A stretch of 64,000 nt of DNA from Anaerolineales bacterium. GTDB taxonomy: Bacteria; Chloroflexota; Anaerolineae; 4572-78; NAK82. The notes under the pieces were generated by a model, which saw only the letters and a list, made by a program, of their open reading frames with translations, searched no databases and was not told the origin of the DNA. The position numbers and the translations under genes were made by a program. How positions within the stretch are numbered: position 1 is the first letter of the stretch; the number at the start of each line of letters is the position of its first letter. Below are positions 8,397-16,787 of this stretch, one piece after another. The stretch is from the NCBI GenBank assembly GCA_020343875.1, contig CP070811.1:4612711-4676710 (forward strand), in the 5' to 3' direction.

Positions 8397-8439
8397 GGAC
8401 CTCCATGGCCTTCCAAAACCATGGGGGTCCGTTTTATTA
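8397..8439 (+). terminator. Intrinsic terminator after the first sigma operon
   Basis: GGACCTCCATGG (8397-8408) pairs with CCATGGGGGTCC (8419-8430) around a 10-base loop, with one G-U pair in 12. The T-rich tail GTTTTATTA follows. It separates the first sigma/zinc-finger unit from the second. Confidence 0.75.
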
Positions 8440-8466
8440 GCGATGAAAACATCTCGCTAAAAGGCG

Positions 8467-8495
8467 TTGATCTCAGCAACCAAATCTGTTATCAT
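8467..8495 (+). promoter_or_regulatory. Promoter for the second sigma/anti-sigma operon
   Basis: TTGATC (8467-8472) and TATCAT (8490-8495) are separated by exactly 17 bases, immediately past the terminator. The predicted start site near 8502 leaves a leader of 40 to 140 bases depending on the start codon. This is a housekeeping-type promoter, not an obvious ECF motif. Confidence 0.5.
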
Positions 8496-8641
8496 AGGAT
8501 GTATATCGCCAGCCTGCGTAGGTTTTCCAACGTATTTAGGCCTTGTGGCGGCGGTTTGGCCTGAGCCGCAAAAGGGGCAATGGAACCCGACCGAATAAAA
8601 CGAGGAGCAGCCACGTTATAAGGGTAGAAAAGGCGGTCAGT

Positions 8642-9208
8642 GTGGTGAACAGCCGATCATGGCCTTCGGAGGAAACCGAACTCGAACTGATCACACAGGC
8701 TCAAAGGGGAGACCGGAGGGCCTTCGGTGAACTGATCCGCCGCCATCGGGAGGGGGTTGTCAACGTCGTGTATCGGATGTGTGGCGACGCGCATTTGGCA
8801 GAGGACGCGGCCCAGGAGGCCTTCATCCGGGCCTGGCGGCACTTGCCTAAGTTCCGGCCCCGTTCCCCCTTTCGTAATTGGCTGTATCGCATTGCTACCA
8901 ATGTGGCGTTGGATGTGCTGCGGCGCGAACGGCCCACGATCGGCCTGGATGAGCTGTCCCTGGCTTCCTCTGCCAAAGGCCCACAGGAGAGGGTAGAGGA
9001 GGAAGAACGGGGCGAGCAAGTACGACGGGCGGTGTTGGCGCTGGCGCCGGGCAGCCGGACGGTGCTGGTGCTACGAGAGTACGAGGGCCTCTCTTATCGA
9101 GAGATTGCCGAGACGCTAGAGATCCCCATTGGCACAGTGATGTCGCGCCTGAACTATGCTCGCAAGTGTCTGCGCGAGTCCCTGGCCTTTTACCTGGAGG
9201 CAATATGA
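8642..9208 (+). CDS. ECF RNA polymerase sigma factor
   Basis: A typical ECF sigma factor of about 188 residues from the GTG at 8642. Region 2 has AFGELIRRHREGVVNVVYRM and EDAAQEAFIRAWRHL; the -10-recognition end is FRNWLYRIATNVALDVLRR. Region 4 has GSRTVLVLREYEGLSYREIA with recognition helix IPIGTVMSRLNYARK. The frame is open back to a TTG at 8543, so the start is uncertain; 8642/8645 was chosen because family homology begins shortly after. The stop overlaps the ATG of the downstream membrane anti-sigma gene (ATGA), so the two are translationally coupled. Confidence 0.9.
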   Translation: MVNSRSWPSEETELELITQAQRGDRRAFGELIRRHREGVVNVVYRMCGDAHLAEDAAQEAFIRAWRHLPKFRPRSPFRNWLYRIATNVALDVLRRERPTIGLDELSLASSAKGPQERVEEEERGEQVRRAVLALAPGSRTVLVLREYEGLSYREIAETLEIPIGTVMSRLNYARKCLRESLAFYLEAI

Positions 9209-9810
9209 GCGAGCACGTGATAGCCTGGCTGGGGGCGTACCATGACGGTGAGTTGGGAAGGCGCCAAGTCCGCCAGGTGGAAGCCCACTTGGAAGGCTGT
9301 GAGGTGTGCCGCGCAGCGTTAGAGGGTCTGCGACAACTGTCGGCGCTGCTGCTGGAAAGCCCTGCAACGAGCGACCTGTCGCCTCCGGAGCACTTCATAG
9401 CGCAGGTGGGCTTGCGGCTGCCGCGCCGACCGGAGCGGCCTGCTTGGTACCGGGCGTTAGAGATGGCATGGCGGCTAACCCCACTGGGCCTGCTCGCCGC
9501 CTGGGCCATCGCCCAGGCCGTGCTGGTTGTGAGCGGAGCGACCCTAATCGCACTGCAAATGGGCCTGGGAGGCGAAGCTGCGGCGTGGTTGCTTCCTGTC
9601 CTGACGCCAGTGTCAGCGGAAGTTGATCTCTTCAGCCTGTCAGGTTCAGGTCTGAACGATATGCGCCGGATCGCAGGAGGATTGCTGAGTTATGGAGGGC
9701 CGCTGGGCTGGGGCGCTGTTTTGAATCTGCTATCCCTGGTCGTGATCGGCCTGCTGTATTGGAGCTGGCTGGCCAGCTGGTGGGTTCGTCATCGGCGCCA
9801 GCAGCTTTGA
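9205..9810 (+). CDS. Membrane-anchored zinc-finger anti-sigma factor
   Basis: A 201-residue protein starting at the ATG overlapping the sigma stop. The N-terminal zinc-binding anti-sigma domain has the HxxxCxxC motif in HLEGCEVC (about residues 27-34) preceded by AYHDGELG. Three hydrophobic segments follow (about 95-118, 120-140 and 170-195), ending in a short basic cytoplasmic tail. In this family the soluble N-terminus binds and holds the ECF sigma factor at the membrane until a signal releases it. The pairing with the overlapping sigma factor is strongly supported by position. The signal is unknown. Confidence 0.85.
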   Translation: MSEHVIAWLGAYHDGELGRRQVRQVEAHLEGCEVCRAALEGLRQLSALLLESPATSDLSPPEHFIAQVGLRLPRRPERPAWYRALEMAWRLTPLGLLAAWAIAQAVLVVSGATLIALQMGLGGEAAAWLLPVLTPVSAEVDLFSLSGSGLNDMRRIAGGLLSYGGPLGWGAVLNLLSLVVIGLLYWSWLASWWVRHRRQQL

Positions 9811-9833
9811 TGTTGCTTAAGGAGGTAAGCAAA

Positions 9834-10880
9834 ATGGATCATTTCAAAGTTTTGAAACGGGCTCTGGAGATCACCTGGCGCTACCGGGTGCTATGGGTGT
9901 TTGGCATTATCCTGGCGCTGACCACAGGTGGCGGCGGCGGTAACGGCGGAGCTCAGGGGCGCTTCGATGGTAATGCATTCCTTAGAGATTTCTCCATACC
10001 GGAGGGCACACTGGATGAAATCTTTCCTATGCCGGTCGTTCCAGAGGCAATCGTAGGCACTTTGATTGCTATCGGTGTCGGGCTGGCATGCTTGATCCTC
10101 CTTCTGATTGTAGTGTCGGCGGTGGCCCGCTACGTGGCAGAGACGGCACTGATTCGTTTGGTGGATGACTACGAAGAGACGGGCGAACGGCGCAGCATAG
10201 GCCAGGGTTTCAGGATGGGCTGGTCGCGTGCCGCATGGCGGCTCTTCTTGATGAACTTGCTGATTGTCCTGCCAACCATCCTGGTGTTTTTGGTACTGCT
10301 TCTTGTGGTGGCTGCCCCAGTGCTGCTATTCATGGATACGCCGGTTCGGGCCATCGGCATTGTTGGCACTATTGGTCTGGCCTTCTTGCTCATTCTGCTG
10401 CTCATCGTCGTGATCGTGGTACTTACCTTGTTGATGAAGTTCTTCTACCGAGCTTGCGTCCTGGAGGGGTTGGGGGTAGTCGAATCGATTCGCCGGGGCT
10501 ACTCTGTGGTGCGGCGAAACCTGAAGGACGTGGTGGTTATGTGGTTGTTGATGGTCGGTGTAAGTATCGGTATCGCAATCGCGATGTTCATTGTCATGCT
10601 CTTGCTGCTGGCCTTGGGGGTATTGGCGGGCGGTTTGCCGGCGCTCTTGGCTGGCGGGCTGGCCAGCCAGGCCTTTGAGGGTGCAGTACCGTGGATCCTA
10701 GGGGCCGTCGTGGGCATTCCGATCTTTATTGTGGTGGTTGCGTTGCCATTGCTGTTCCTGGGAGGCCTGGTCGAGGTGTTCAAGTCCAGCGTGTGGACGC
10801 TGGCCTACCGGGAATTGCTGGCCCTGGAGAGCGTGGAGGCAGACCAGCCCCCTCAGCCCGAGACGAAAGAGCTTGAGTAG
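9834..10880 (+). CDS. Multi-pass membrane protein of unknown function in the sigma operon
   Basis: A 348-residue protein with about six hydrophobic segments, including a Gly-rich stretch after the first one. The start is the ATG at 9834, preceded by AAGGAGG at 6 bases; the frame opens further upstream but without a site. The N-terminus (LKRALEITWRYRVLWVFGII) and the RGYSVVRRNLKDVVVMWLL segment resemble the DUF7544/glycerophosphodiester phosphodiesterase membrane-domain type of protein often found beside ECF sigma genes. It follows the anti-sigma gene by 23 bases and is probably co-transcribed, hence perhaps part of the envelope response. Function not established. Confidence 0.7.
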   Translation: MDHFKVLKRALEITWRYRVLWVFGIILALTTGGGGGNGGAQGRFDGNAFLRDFSIPEGTLDEIFPMPVVPEAIVGTLIAIGVGLACLILLLIVVSAVARYVAETALIRLVDDYEETGERRSIGQGFRMGWSRAAWRLFLMNLLIVLPTILVFLVLLLVVAAPVLLFMDTPVRAIGIVGTIGLAFLLILLLIVVIVVLTLLMKFFYRACVLEGLGVVESIRRGYSVVRRNLKDVVVMWLLMVGVSIGIAIAMFIVMLLLLALGVLAGGLPALLAGGLASQAFEGAVPWILGAVVGIPIFIVVVALPLLFLGGLVEVFKSSVWTLAYRELLALESVEADQPPQPETKELE

Positions 10881-11184
10881 CGCTTGGATGAGAGCGGCAA
10901 ACCATAAGGGAGATCGAGTGAAGACCGAATTGGAAGGATTAACCGAGGTGCGCTTAGAGGACATCCGGGTCCCGATGGGGGAGTTGGGGTGATGGGGCTG
11001 TGTAAAACATACGTTGGTCAAATGGGCGCCGCAACCTTTGTGCACGAGTTGAACAAGTGCGTCTCTCAGGTTGGATGGGGGGTGTAGTGCGTTTGGGGGT
11101 GTTTCTTCTTATAAGAGCTGCTACCCTTTGTGTGTGCGTAAAGGGACCCATGAAGCGGCCTGGGGAGCATAGGGGAGGTAATTG
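10881..11184 (+). other. Intergenic stretch with one doubtful short frame
   Basis: The only frame is 24 codons from a GTG at 10918 (GGGAG upstream, stop at 10990-10992). It has no recognisable motif and may be noise. The rest contains no hairpin with a T-run and no clear promoter. I looked for a molybdenum-cofactor riboswitch because the next gene is a molybdopterin-binding protein, and did not find its conserved core. Confidence 0.4.
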
Positions 11185-12177
11185 ATGCGACTGGAAGAGC
11201 GAGCGGTTTCGGCTGCGAGAGGGACGATATTGGCTCACAATGTGGCGGACAACGAAGGGCGCAGGGTTCTAAAAAAGGGTACGCTGCTAAAAGAGGAAAA
11301 CGTTGAACGACTGGCACAACTGGGTCATTCTAAGGTGATGGTGGCTGTTCTCCACGAGGATGATGTGCTTGAGGATGAGGCGGCGCTGGCTTTGGCCGCT
11401 GCTCTGCAGACCGACGACTTACGCCAGACGCGGGTGACGGGTGGGCGGGTGAATCTGGCCGCTAAGGTGGATGGGCTGCTGAAGGTAGACGCTGACCGGC
11501 TGCTTGAGCTTAACATAATTCCCGGTATCACGCTGGCCACCGTTCCACCTGGGACGGTCGTCGGTCCCAGGCAAAGTACAGCCCAGGTGGCTACCCTTAA
11601 GATCATCCCCTACGCGGTCCCGCGTGATGACTTGGAGCGGGCATTGGCAGTGGCTCGTCCTCGACCCGGCATCGTGGAGCTGCGGCCCTTGCCTGTGGGG
11701 CGTCGGGCGGCCTTGCTGTTGACAGGCGAGTCCGCCGCTCACGAAAAGGTGTACGCCGATTTCGTGCCCCCCACCCGTACCCGGCTGGAACGCCTGGGGG
11801 CCGCGTTGGTCTGGATCGAGGCAGTTCCGCAGGAAGTAGCCGCGATTCGCCAGGCGGCCAAGCGTCTGGCCGCCGATGCCGACTTGCTTATCGTAGCTGG
11901 CCAGACCTCGATTATGGACGAAGACGACGTTACCCCTCGAGCGTTGCGGGAGGCGGGGGCAGAGGTGGTGGTGCACGGAGCTCCCGTAGAGCCAGGCAAT
12001 CTGCTGTCGCTGGCTTATTTTCCGAACACGCCAGTGCTCTGCGCTCCCGGCTGTGCACGGGGCCTGAGCTACAACGTGGTGGATATCGTTTTGCCGCATC
12101 TCCTGCTTGGGGATCGGCTGGAGCGCGCCGACGTAGCCGCTCTGGGGCTGGGCGGCCTGTTGGTGAAGACTTCTTAG
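11185..12177 (+). CDS. Molybdopterin-binding protein with a C-terminal MoaB/Mog domain
   Basis: A 330-residue protein starting at the ATG at 11185, with GGGGAGG 5 bases upstream. Residues about 1-155 form an N-terminal module with the short motif GRRVLKKGTLL. From about residue 165 there is a MoaB/Mog/MoeA-like fold: LLLTGESAAHEKVYADF, then ADLLIVAGQTSIMDEDDVTP, then LCAPGCARGLSYNVVDIVLP. In this family the domain binds molybdopterin and takes part in Mo insertion or acts as a sensor. With moaC and moaD-E at 42.9-44.1 kb it suggests the cell makes molybdenum cofactor. It is likely at the end of the ECF operon or independently expressed. Confidence 0.8.
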   Translation: MRLEERAVSAARGTILAHNVADNEGRRVLKKGTLLKEENVERLAQLGHSKVMVAVLHEDDVLEDEAALALAAALQTDDLRQTRVTGGRVNLAAKVDGLLKVDADRLLELNIIPGITLATVPPGTVVGPRQSTAQVATLKIIPYAVPRDDLERALAVARPRPGIVELRPLPVGRRAALLLTGESAAHEKVYADFVPPTRTRLERLGAALVWIEAVPQEVAAIRQAAKRLAADADLLIVAGQTSIMDEDDVTPRALREAGAEVVVHGAPVEPGNLLSLAYFPNTPVLCAPGCARGLSYNVVDIVLPHLLLGDRLERADVAALGLGGLLVKTS

Positions 12178-12202
12178 CCTCAGGATTGGGAAATCGCGCC
12201 AA

Positions 12203-13126
12203 CTATTGTGGCTGGGGGCGGCCCAGGTTCCATAGTATGGCCAGGCTGGCCCAGAAGGTGGCGGCTACGGCCAGGTGCAGCACTCGGGACCACATCGGTA
12301 AGTGCAGCAGGACGTTGCTTGCGCCCAGGCCTAGTTGGACCACTATCAAAGCGCCTACCACGTAAGCGAAACGCTTTAGCCGTTGGTCTTGCACCCGGGT
12401 CAACAACCAAATAACCAACACCAGGCTTAGGGTGGCCACGCAGTAGGCTGTATAGCGATGTAGCATCTGGATGTCGATCAGACGGCGTAAGGCCGACGTT
12501 TCGGAGCCGCAAAAGGGAAACGAAGGACAGGCCAGCGAAGCGCCGCTGCGGGTCACATATGAGCCGGTCAACAGCAGGAGATAGGTGACGCCCGTGGTCA
12601 CGGAAAGCCAGGCGGTGAAGCGTCGGTTGCGGAAAATGGCCGTTTCTCTTAGTGGCTGGATCGCCGGCAGAGTACCCCCCAATTGGAGCGCTACCAGCCC
12701 CACGATCAGCATAGCCACGCCGGTGTGTATCCAGCCCGTCACAGGGGGGATTTCAAAGATTACGTGCAAGCCTCCCAGCGAAACCTGGACAATTAGTAGG
12801 GCAAATGCTGCCACGGCTGGCCAGAAAACCCACGGCCGATCTCGGTTCTCACGCCAGGCCAGCACAGCCAGGAGGACAATTTGTGCGCCCGCGGCGGCTC
12901 CCAGCAAGCGGTGGCTGAATTCCACCCAGGCGCCGGTCAGGCCGGGAGGGATCACCCGCCCGTAACAGAGTGGCCAGTCGGGGCAACCCAGGCCGTGCCC
13001 GGTGACGCGGACGATGCTCCCCATAGTAATCAACAGGATAGTAGTGATCAGGGCTGATACGGCCAGACTGGGCATTAGCGAGCGCCCCGACACTCCAGAT
13101 CTTCGGTCAATGGTTGAGATAGCCAT
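12203..13126 (-). CDS. ctaA: Heme A synthase (COX15/CtaA)
   Basis: A 307-residue polytopic protein with eight hydrophobic segments in two similar halves. Each half carries heme-ligand histidines (WVEFSHRLLG, IHTGVAM in the first; MLHRYTAY, RVLHLAVA in the second). The extracytoplasmic Cys pair CPDWPLC is present, and the second half has CPSFPFC. It oxidises heme O to heme A for the oxidase encoded upstream. AGGAGG precedes the ATG at 13126. It is the last gene of the oxidase cluster, separated from ctaB by 135 bases carrying an inverted repeat. It converges with the molybdopterin-binding gene, only 25 bases away. Confidence 0.93.
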   Translation of the reverse strand: MAISTIDRRSGVSGRSLMPSLAVSALITTILLITMGSIVRVTGHGLGCPDWPLCYGRVIPPGLTGAWVEFSHRLLGAAAGAQIVLLAVLAWRENRDRPWVFWPAVAAFALLIVQVSLGGLHVIFEIPPVTGWIHTGVAMLIVGLVALQLGGTLPAIQPLRETAIFRNRRFTAWLSVTTGVTYLLLLTGSYVTRSGASLACPSFPFCGSETSALRRLIDIQMLHRYTAYCVATLSLVLVIWLLTRVQDQRLKRFAYVVGALIVVQLGLGASNVLLHLPMWSRVLHLAVAATFWASLAILWNLGRPQPQ

Positions 13127-13203
13127 GGGAACCTCCTGGAAGCGGTCCGAGGTAGCGGACGGAACAGGGTAATGAGATGAAACGCAGAACCCAAAAAGGA
13201 AAG

Positions 13204-13257
13204 ACGTAAAACGTGAGGCATGATGTGCGTTAAAACTTCACGTTCTACCTGCTACGT
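13204..13257. repeat. Imperfect inverted repeat between ctaA and ctaB
   Basis: AACGTGA (13210-13216) is inverted as TCACGTT (13238-13244), and the flanking ACGTA (13204) as TACGT (13253). The arms are built from ACGTRA units. Similar units occur near 17740-17772, suggesting a degenerate dispersed intergenic repeat. No T-run follows, so termination is doubtful. Confidence 0.45.
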
Positions 13258-13261
13258 ATCA

Positions 13262-14233
13262 TTATACCATGACGTCCACGCAAATCATAAGCAGAACCAG
13301 AGCCAGGTACAGGTTGGAGGCCTTGAATAGAGAAAGAGCCTGTTTGCCTCCTGGGTGTATCAACAGATGGATGTTGCGGACCATCAGGTCGATGCTGGCA
13401 ATACCCACAGGAACGAAATAAAGCCAGCCCAAGGCAGGATGCGCGGCCAGCAACAGGGCTGCCAGGGCAGTAGTCCCGGTGTGGATGAATACCCAAATGG
13501 CTGACTGGCGGGGCCCGGTTTGCACAGGTAGCATGGGAATCCCGCCTCGGGCATAGTCGTTCCGATAAACGGTGGCCAGGCTCCAGAAATGGCTGGGCGT
13601 CCATAGGAAGACCAGCAAGGCCAGCACTACAGCGCCTGGATCGTTCCAGGCTCCAACCGCCGCGCTGCCACTCAGCACCGCTGCACTGCCGGCCGCGCCG
13701 CCGATTACGATGTTGAGCAGGGTGCGCGGTTTGAGCCAGACGGTGTAGATGCCGACGTAGATGGCTGCGCCGATGAACAAGAAGAAGGCCATGGCGGGAT
13801 TAGAGGGCAACACTGCCAGCGAAGGCAGGGCGATCATCAGTCCGGCTACGTAGGGCACCCAACCTGGCCGGGGGATGGCACCAGTGACCAGCGGGCGCTT
13901 GCGAGTGCGGTGCATCATTGCATCGGCTTCTCTTTCGATATATTGGTTGAGAGCGGATGCGCCTGAGGCTGCCAACCCGCCGGTGATCAGCAGCACCACC
14001 AGCCTGCCGGCCCCCGGCCAGCCACTCGCCCCCAGAAATGCTCCCCCCACCGCTGCGAATAGAAGTAGGGTTACGACCCGGAATTTAAAGAGTACCGGCA
14101 GCGCTTTCAGAAGGGAGGTTTCGGGCCGGGCTACGCTGGCGGACGTAGCGCCCAGCCGCATGGCCTCCGGCCTGGCAAGCTCATTAGGAAGTAGTTCAAC
14201 GGGTGGATAGGTTCGGGGCTTGAGTGTGCTCAT
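13262..14233 (-). CDS. ctaB: Protoheme IX farnesyltransferase (heme O synthase)
   Basis: A UbiA-superfamily prenyltransferase of 323 residues with about nine hydrophobic segments. The first polyprenyl/Mg-binding motif is in NQYIEREADAMMHRTRKRPL and the second region includes YRNDYARGGIPMLP. It adds a farnesyl chain to protoheme to make heme O, the substrate of CtaA. The ATG at 14233 overlaps the SURF1 stop by 4 bases and has AAGGAG upstream; an alternative 22 codons earlier lies inside SURF1 and is unsupported. Confidence 0.95.
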   Translation of the reverse strand: MSTLKPRTYPPVELLPNELARPEAMRLGATSASVARPETSLLKALPVLFKFRVVTLLLFAAVGGAFLGASGWPGAGRLVVLLITGGLAASGASALNQYIEREADAMMHRTRKRPLVTGAIPRPGWVPYVAGLMIALPSLAVLPSNPAMAFFLFIGAAIYVGIYTVWLKPRTLLNIVIGGAAGSAAVLSGSAAVGAWNDPGAVVLALLVFLWTPSHFWSLATVYRNDYARGGIPMLPVQTGPRQSAIWVFIHTGTTALAALLLAAHPALGWLYFVPVGIASIDLMVRNIHLLIHPGGKQALSLFKASNLYLALVLLMICVDVMV

Positions 14234-15042
14234 TGAGTCTCCTTTTTGCTGACGTAGCGGACGTATATCGCCCCTAGAATCAAGGCAAAGATGAACCATT
14301 GGATGGCATAGCCCAGGTGTGGCCCTTCGGACAGATCAAATTCAGGCTTGGCTCGATAGGGCAACCCCCCCGCCTCGTCACCCGTTGGTGATTGGAGGAG
14401 GTAGAATGGCAGCAGGTCATACGGCATCTGCGCTTGGACAGCCTCGACGTCGACCCGATACCATTCGGTCCGGGGCTCAACCGGAATATTCCGAGCGACG
14501 CCCTGGGTGCTTGCGGGCAGAGTTTGCGTCAGCTGAATGAAGCCAGTCACATTTTCCGGGCCGGATTCATCGAACTGTGACCACTTTTCCGGGGCTGCCT
14601 GCTCACTTGGGAGCCAGCCCCGGTCAACCAGCACTGCCTGAGCACCACCTTCGATGACCAGCGGCGCAATTAGATGAATGCCTGGTGCGTTGGCCTGATT
14701 TTGGTGCATTAGCGCAATTTGATGGGAGAAGTCAAATTCGCCGCGAGCGGTGGCCCGGCGGTTCTTGAGGCTTCTCAGGTCTTGTGGCAGAGGCTCAGCG
14801 CCCAGAGACAAAGGGGGGAGCGCCAGTTGTTGGATAAGCTCGGCGTTGCGCGCCCGGCGTTGATCCAGCCGATCCAGCTGCCAGACGCCTAATCGGGCCA
14901 GCACCGCCATCCCCAGCAGAACCACTAGCGTGACCCACCACCATTGGCGGTTGAACAGAGTGCTGAGCAATGACAACCCGGCCTGAGATAACGAGCCAGG
15001 TTGGTCAGACAGTCGACCGCTTTTGGTCGTGACCATTCTCAT
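14230..15042 (-). CDS. SURF1-family oxidase assembly protein
   Basis: A 270-residue protein with two membrane anchors, one near residues 34-54 followed by RLGVWQLDRLDQRR and one near 245-265. The periplasmic loop holds GIHLIAPLVIEGG and AVLVDRGWLP, both SURF1 hallmarks. Members help insert heme a into cytochrome oxidase subunit I. GGAG precedes the ATG at 15042. The gene overlaps both neighbours by 4 bases, so the three are translationally coupled within the oxidase operon. Confidence 0.9.
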   Translation of the reverse strand: MRMVTTKSGRLSDQPGSLSQAGLSLLSTLFNRQWWWVTLVVLLGMAVLARLGVWQLDRLDQRRARNAELIQQLALPPLSLGAEPLPQDLRSLKNRRATARGEFDFSHQIALMHQNQANAPGIHLIAPLVIEGGAQAVLVDRGWLPSEQAAPEKWSQFDESGPENVTGFIQLTQTLPASTQGVARNIPVEPRTEWYRVDVEAVQAQMPYDLLPFYLLQSPTGDEAGGLPYRAKPEFDLSEGPHLGYAIQWFIFALILGAIYVRYVSKKETQ

Positions 15043-15812
15043 GGTTCTCCATGAACGTCGGCGGCTGGGGCCCGATCAGCGTGCAGGGTGGTGATGGTGG
15101 TCGGAGATGGTAGATTCCTGCGTGCACGGAACGCATAGACCGACCAGCCCACAGCCAAGAGGGCCAGGCCTGCTCCGCCCCAAAGGGGCCAGCGCCTAAC
15201 CAGAGTATTGGAGGCGGAAGATGGCAATGCCTCCATATGGAAGTCTGCGCTGCCGGCGCCAGCTGGCCCTTCCACTTCCACCAGCACCTGCCATTCACCT
15301 TCGGTCGGCACATCCAGGTCTGTCTCGTAGAAGAGTTTGTTCACCGCGTTCTCGTGAGTAGCAAAGGCGGCTAGCGTTTCACTGGTTGGGGTGAGATGTA
15401 CTAGCTGCACATGTACCGTTGCATCCAGCACAAGATTGCTGGTTTCCGCCTGGTTGGAGGATTCGGAGACGGCGACGCTGATGTGTAATTTCTGGCCTGC
15501 CCGAATCGAGTCAGGCTGTGTCCAGACAGAAACCTGGTATGGTCCTGCTGGGGCGTTGACCAGTTGCGGCGTGCCGCCGCCGTGAGCCTGGGCGGTGCCT
15601 GGAGCTCCCCCCAAGATGAAGGGCAGAGCCAGAGCCAGCCCCGCCAGATGTCTTAACGCCTTTCGGCCCAACCTGGTCAGATGTGAGATTGTCCGACATG
15701 GACTGTCCCATTTGTCCTGGCAGGCAGAGCCAGGGAGTCTCCGATGTCGGCTCTGACCAGGCCATCCAGACTGGGCCAGCCTGTATCCCTTACATGTGCG
15801 ATGAAGTCTCAT
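15039..15812 (-). CDS. Membrane-anchored extracytoplasmic protein of the oxidase operon
   Basis: A protein of about 257 residues. A signal-type hydrophobic segment (LAGLALALPFILGGAPGTAQA) lies unusually far from the first Met, so the true start may be a later codon near 15675; the ATG at 15812 was kept because it overlaps the ctaG stop (ATGA). The mature part starts AHGGG, has a beta-rich domain with paired strands (YQVSVWTQPDSIRAGQKLHI, EGEWQVLVEVEG), and ends in one membrane helix and a short tail. The fold is reminiscent of YtkA/FixH-type domains, some of which act in copper handling or oxidase assembly. That link rests mainly on position. Confidence 0.6.
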   Translation of the reverse strand: MRLHRTCKGYRLAQSGWPGQSRHRRLPGSACQDKWDSPCRTISHLTRLGRKALRHLAGLALALPFILGGAPGTAQAHGGGTPQLVNAPAGPYQVSVWTQPDSIRAGQKLHISVAVSESSNQAETSNLVLDATVHVQLVHLTPTSETLAAFATHENAVNKLFYETDLDVPTEGEWQVLVEVEGPAGAGSADFHMEALPSSASNTLVRRWPLWGGAGLALLAVGWSVYAFRARRNLPSPTTITTLHADRAPAADVHGEP

Positions 15813-16705
15813 GTTTCCCATCCGGGAGCTACCATTCCTTCATCCGTAGCCCATACTGGTTCGGACAGCGAGTGCCTGTTGTCATCTGCCCGCATCAGGC
15901 CAGAGATGAGGATCAGGGCAGCCAACAGGTACATCATGCTGCCGGGGATCCACATGATCACGCCTCCGATCATCTGATCCTGCATCACCGACATCCCCAA
16001 TAAGCGGGGAACCGTAGTGTAGTAAGTATAGATCGGTTGGCTGGCAAAGGCAATAGCGATCCCAGCCGCTGCGTTGACGGGTACTGTGAGCAGCAGAAAT
16101 GCGATGCGCACGCCATGCGAGAGCGATCGCAAACGCGGGCCAGCACCGGTCACCTGCCACCAGTAAAGCATGGACGAGCCGAAAAATGTCACGTGCTCCA
16201 GGTCGTGGATCAGGTCACTTCGCAAGGCTGCGTTGTATGCATTGGGGTCATGCCATCCCAGGAAAAAGGCGACGAAAAGCATCCAAACCATGCCAGGGGC
16301 AGTCAAGGTGCGCAAGGCGCGCCGAAAGGCGGAGCCGCTGTTGAACAATTGCCCCAGGGCGCGACGAGCTCTGACCGACAGCCCCCACATAAAGAAGGGC
16401 AGTGGATTGGCGATCAGCAATAGAGGTGGGGCAATCATAACCAACAGCAAGTGCTGGATCATATGCATCAGGAAGAGTTGCCCTCCCAACACGTCGATTG
16501 GCGAAATCAGTGCCAAGCCAAGGGCTGCCAGACCACCCAGGTAGGCCGCCAGCCGCCATCCAGTGGCCAGGCGGTGCGAGGGGGTCCCTCTACGACGCAG
16601 GCGCCACCAGCCCCGGCTATAGACACTCCCGGTCAGGAGCAAGATTACTATTACTTCCACGCGCCAGTCCCAGGAAAGCAGCAGCGCGTTCAATAACGGG
16701 TCCAT
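15809..16705 (-). CDS. ctaG: Cytochrome c oxidase assembly factor CtaG (caa3 type)
   Basis: A 298-residue polytopic protein with about seven membrane helices. Family features include FLMHMIQHLLLVMIAPPLL, the HDPNAYNAALRS segment, LEHVTFFGSSMLYWWQV and the C-terminal IPGSMMYLLAAL helix. CtaG of this kind is required for caa3 oxidase maturation, probably in forming CuB. The ATG at 16705 was chosen over an upstream TTG. The neighbouring genes are coxC upstream and the membrane-anchored protein downstream, the latter overlapping by 4 bases. Confidence 0.88.
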   Translation of the reverse strand: MDPLLNALLLSWDWRVEVIVILLLTGSVYSRGWWRLRRRGTPSHRLATGWRLAAYLGGLAALGLALISPIDVLGGQLFLMHMIQHLLLVMIAPPLLLIANPLPFFMWGLSVRARRALGQLFNSGSAFRRALRTLTAPGMVWMLFVAFFLGWHDPNAYNAALRSDLIHDLEHVTFFGSSMLYWWQVTGAGPRLRSLSHGVRIAFLLLTVPVNAAAGIAIAFASQPIYTYYTTVPRLLGMSVMQDQMIGGVIMWIPGSMMYLLAALILISGLMRADDNRHSLSEPVWATDEGMVAPGWET

Positions 16706-16787
16706 GCAATCATCCAACAATCAGCGAGTGCAGATGCGAGATTCGGCGACTGAGAAGTTTGCCAATCTCGATCTCCTACCCCAAGAA

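Noticed and set aside
10918..10992. 24-codon frame with GGGAG before a GTG
   Set aside because: Too short to judge and without a motif; mentioned only in the intergenic entry.
11419..12099. 226-codon minus-strand frame over the molybdopterin-binding gene
   Set aside because: No motif, no ribosome-binding site, and the plus-strand gene is clear.
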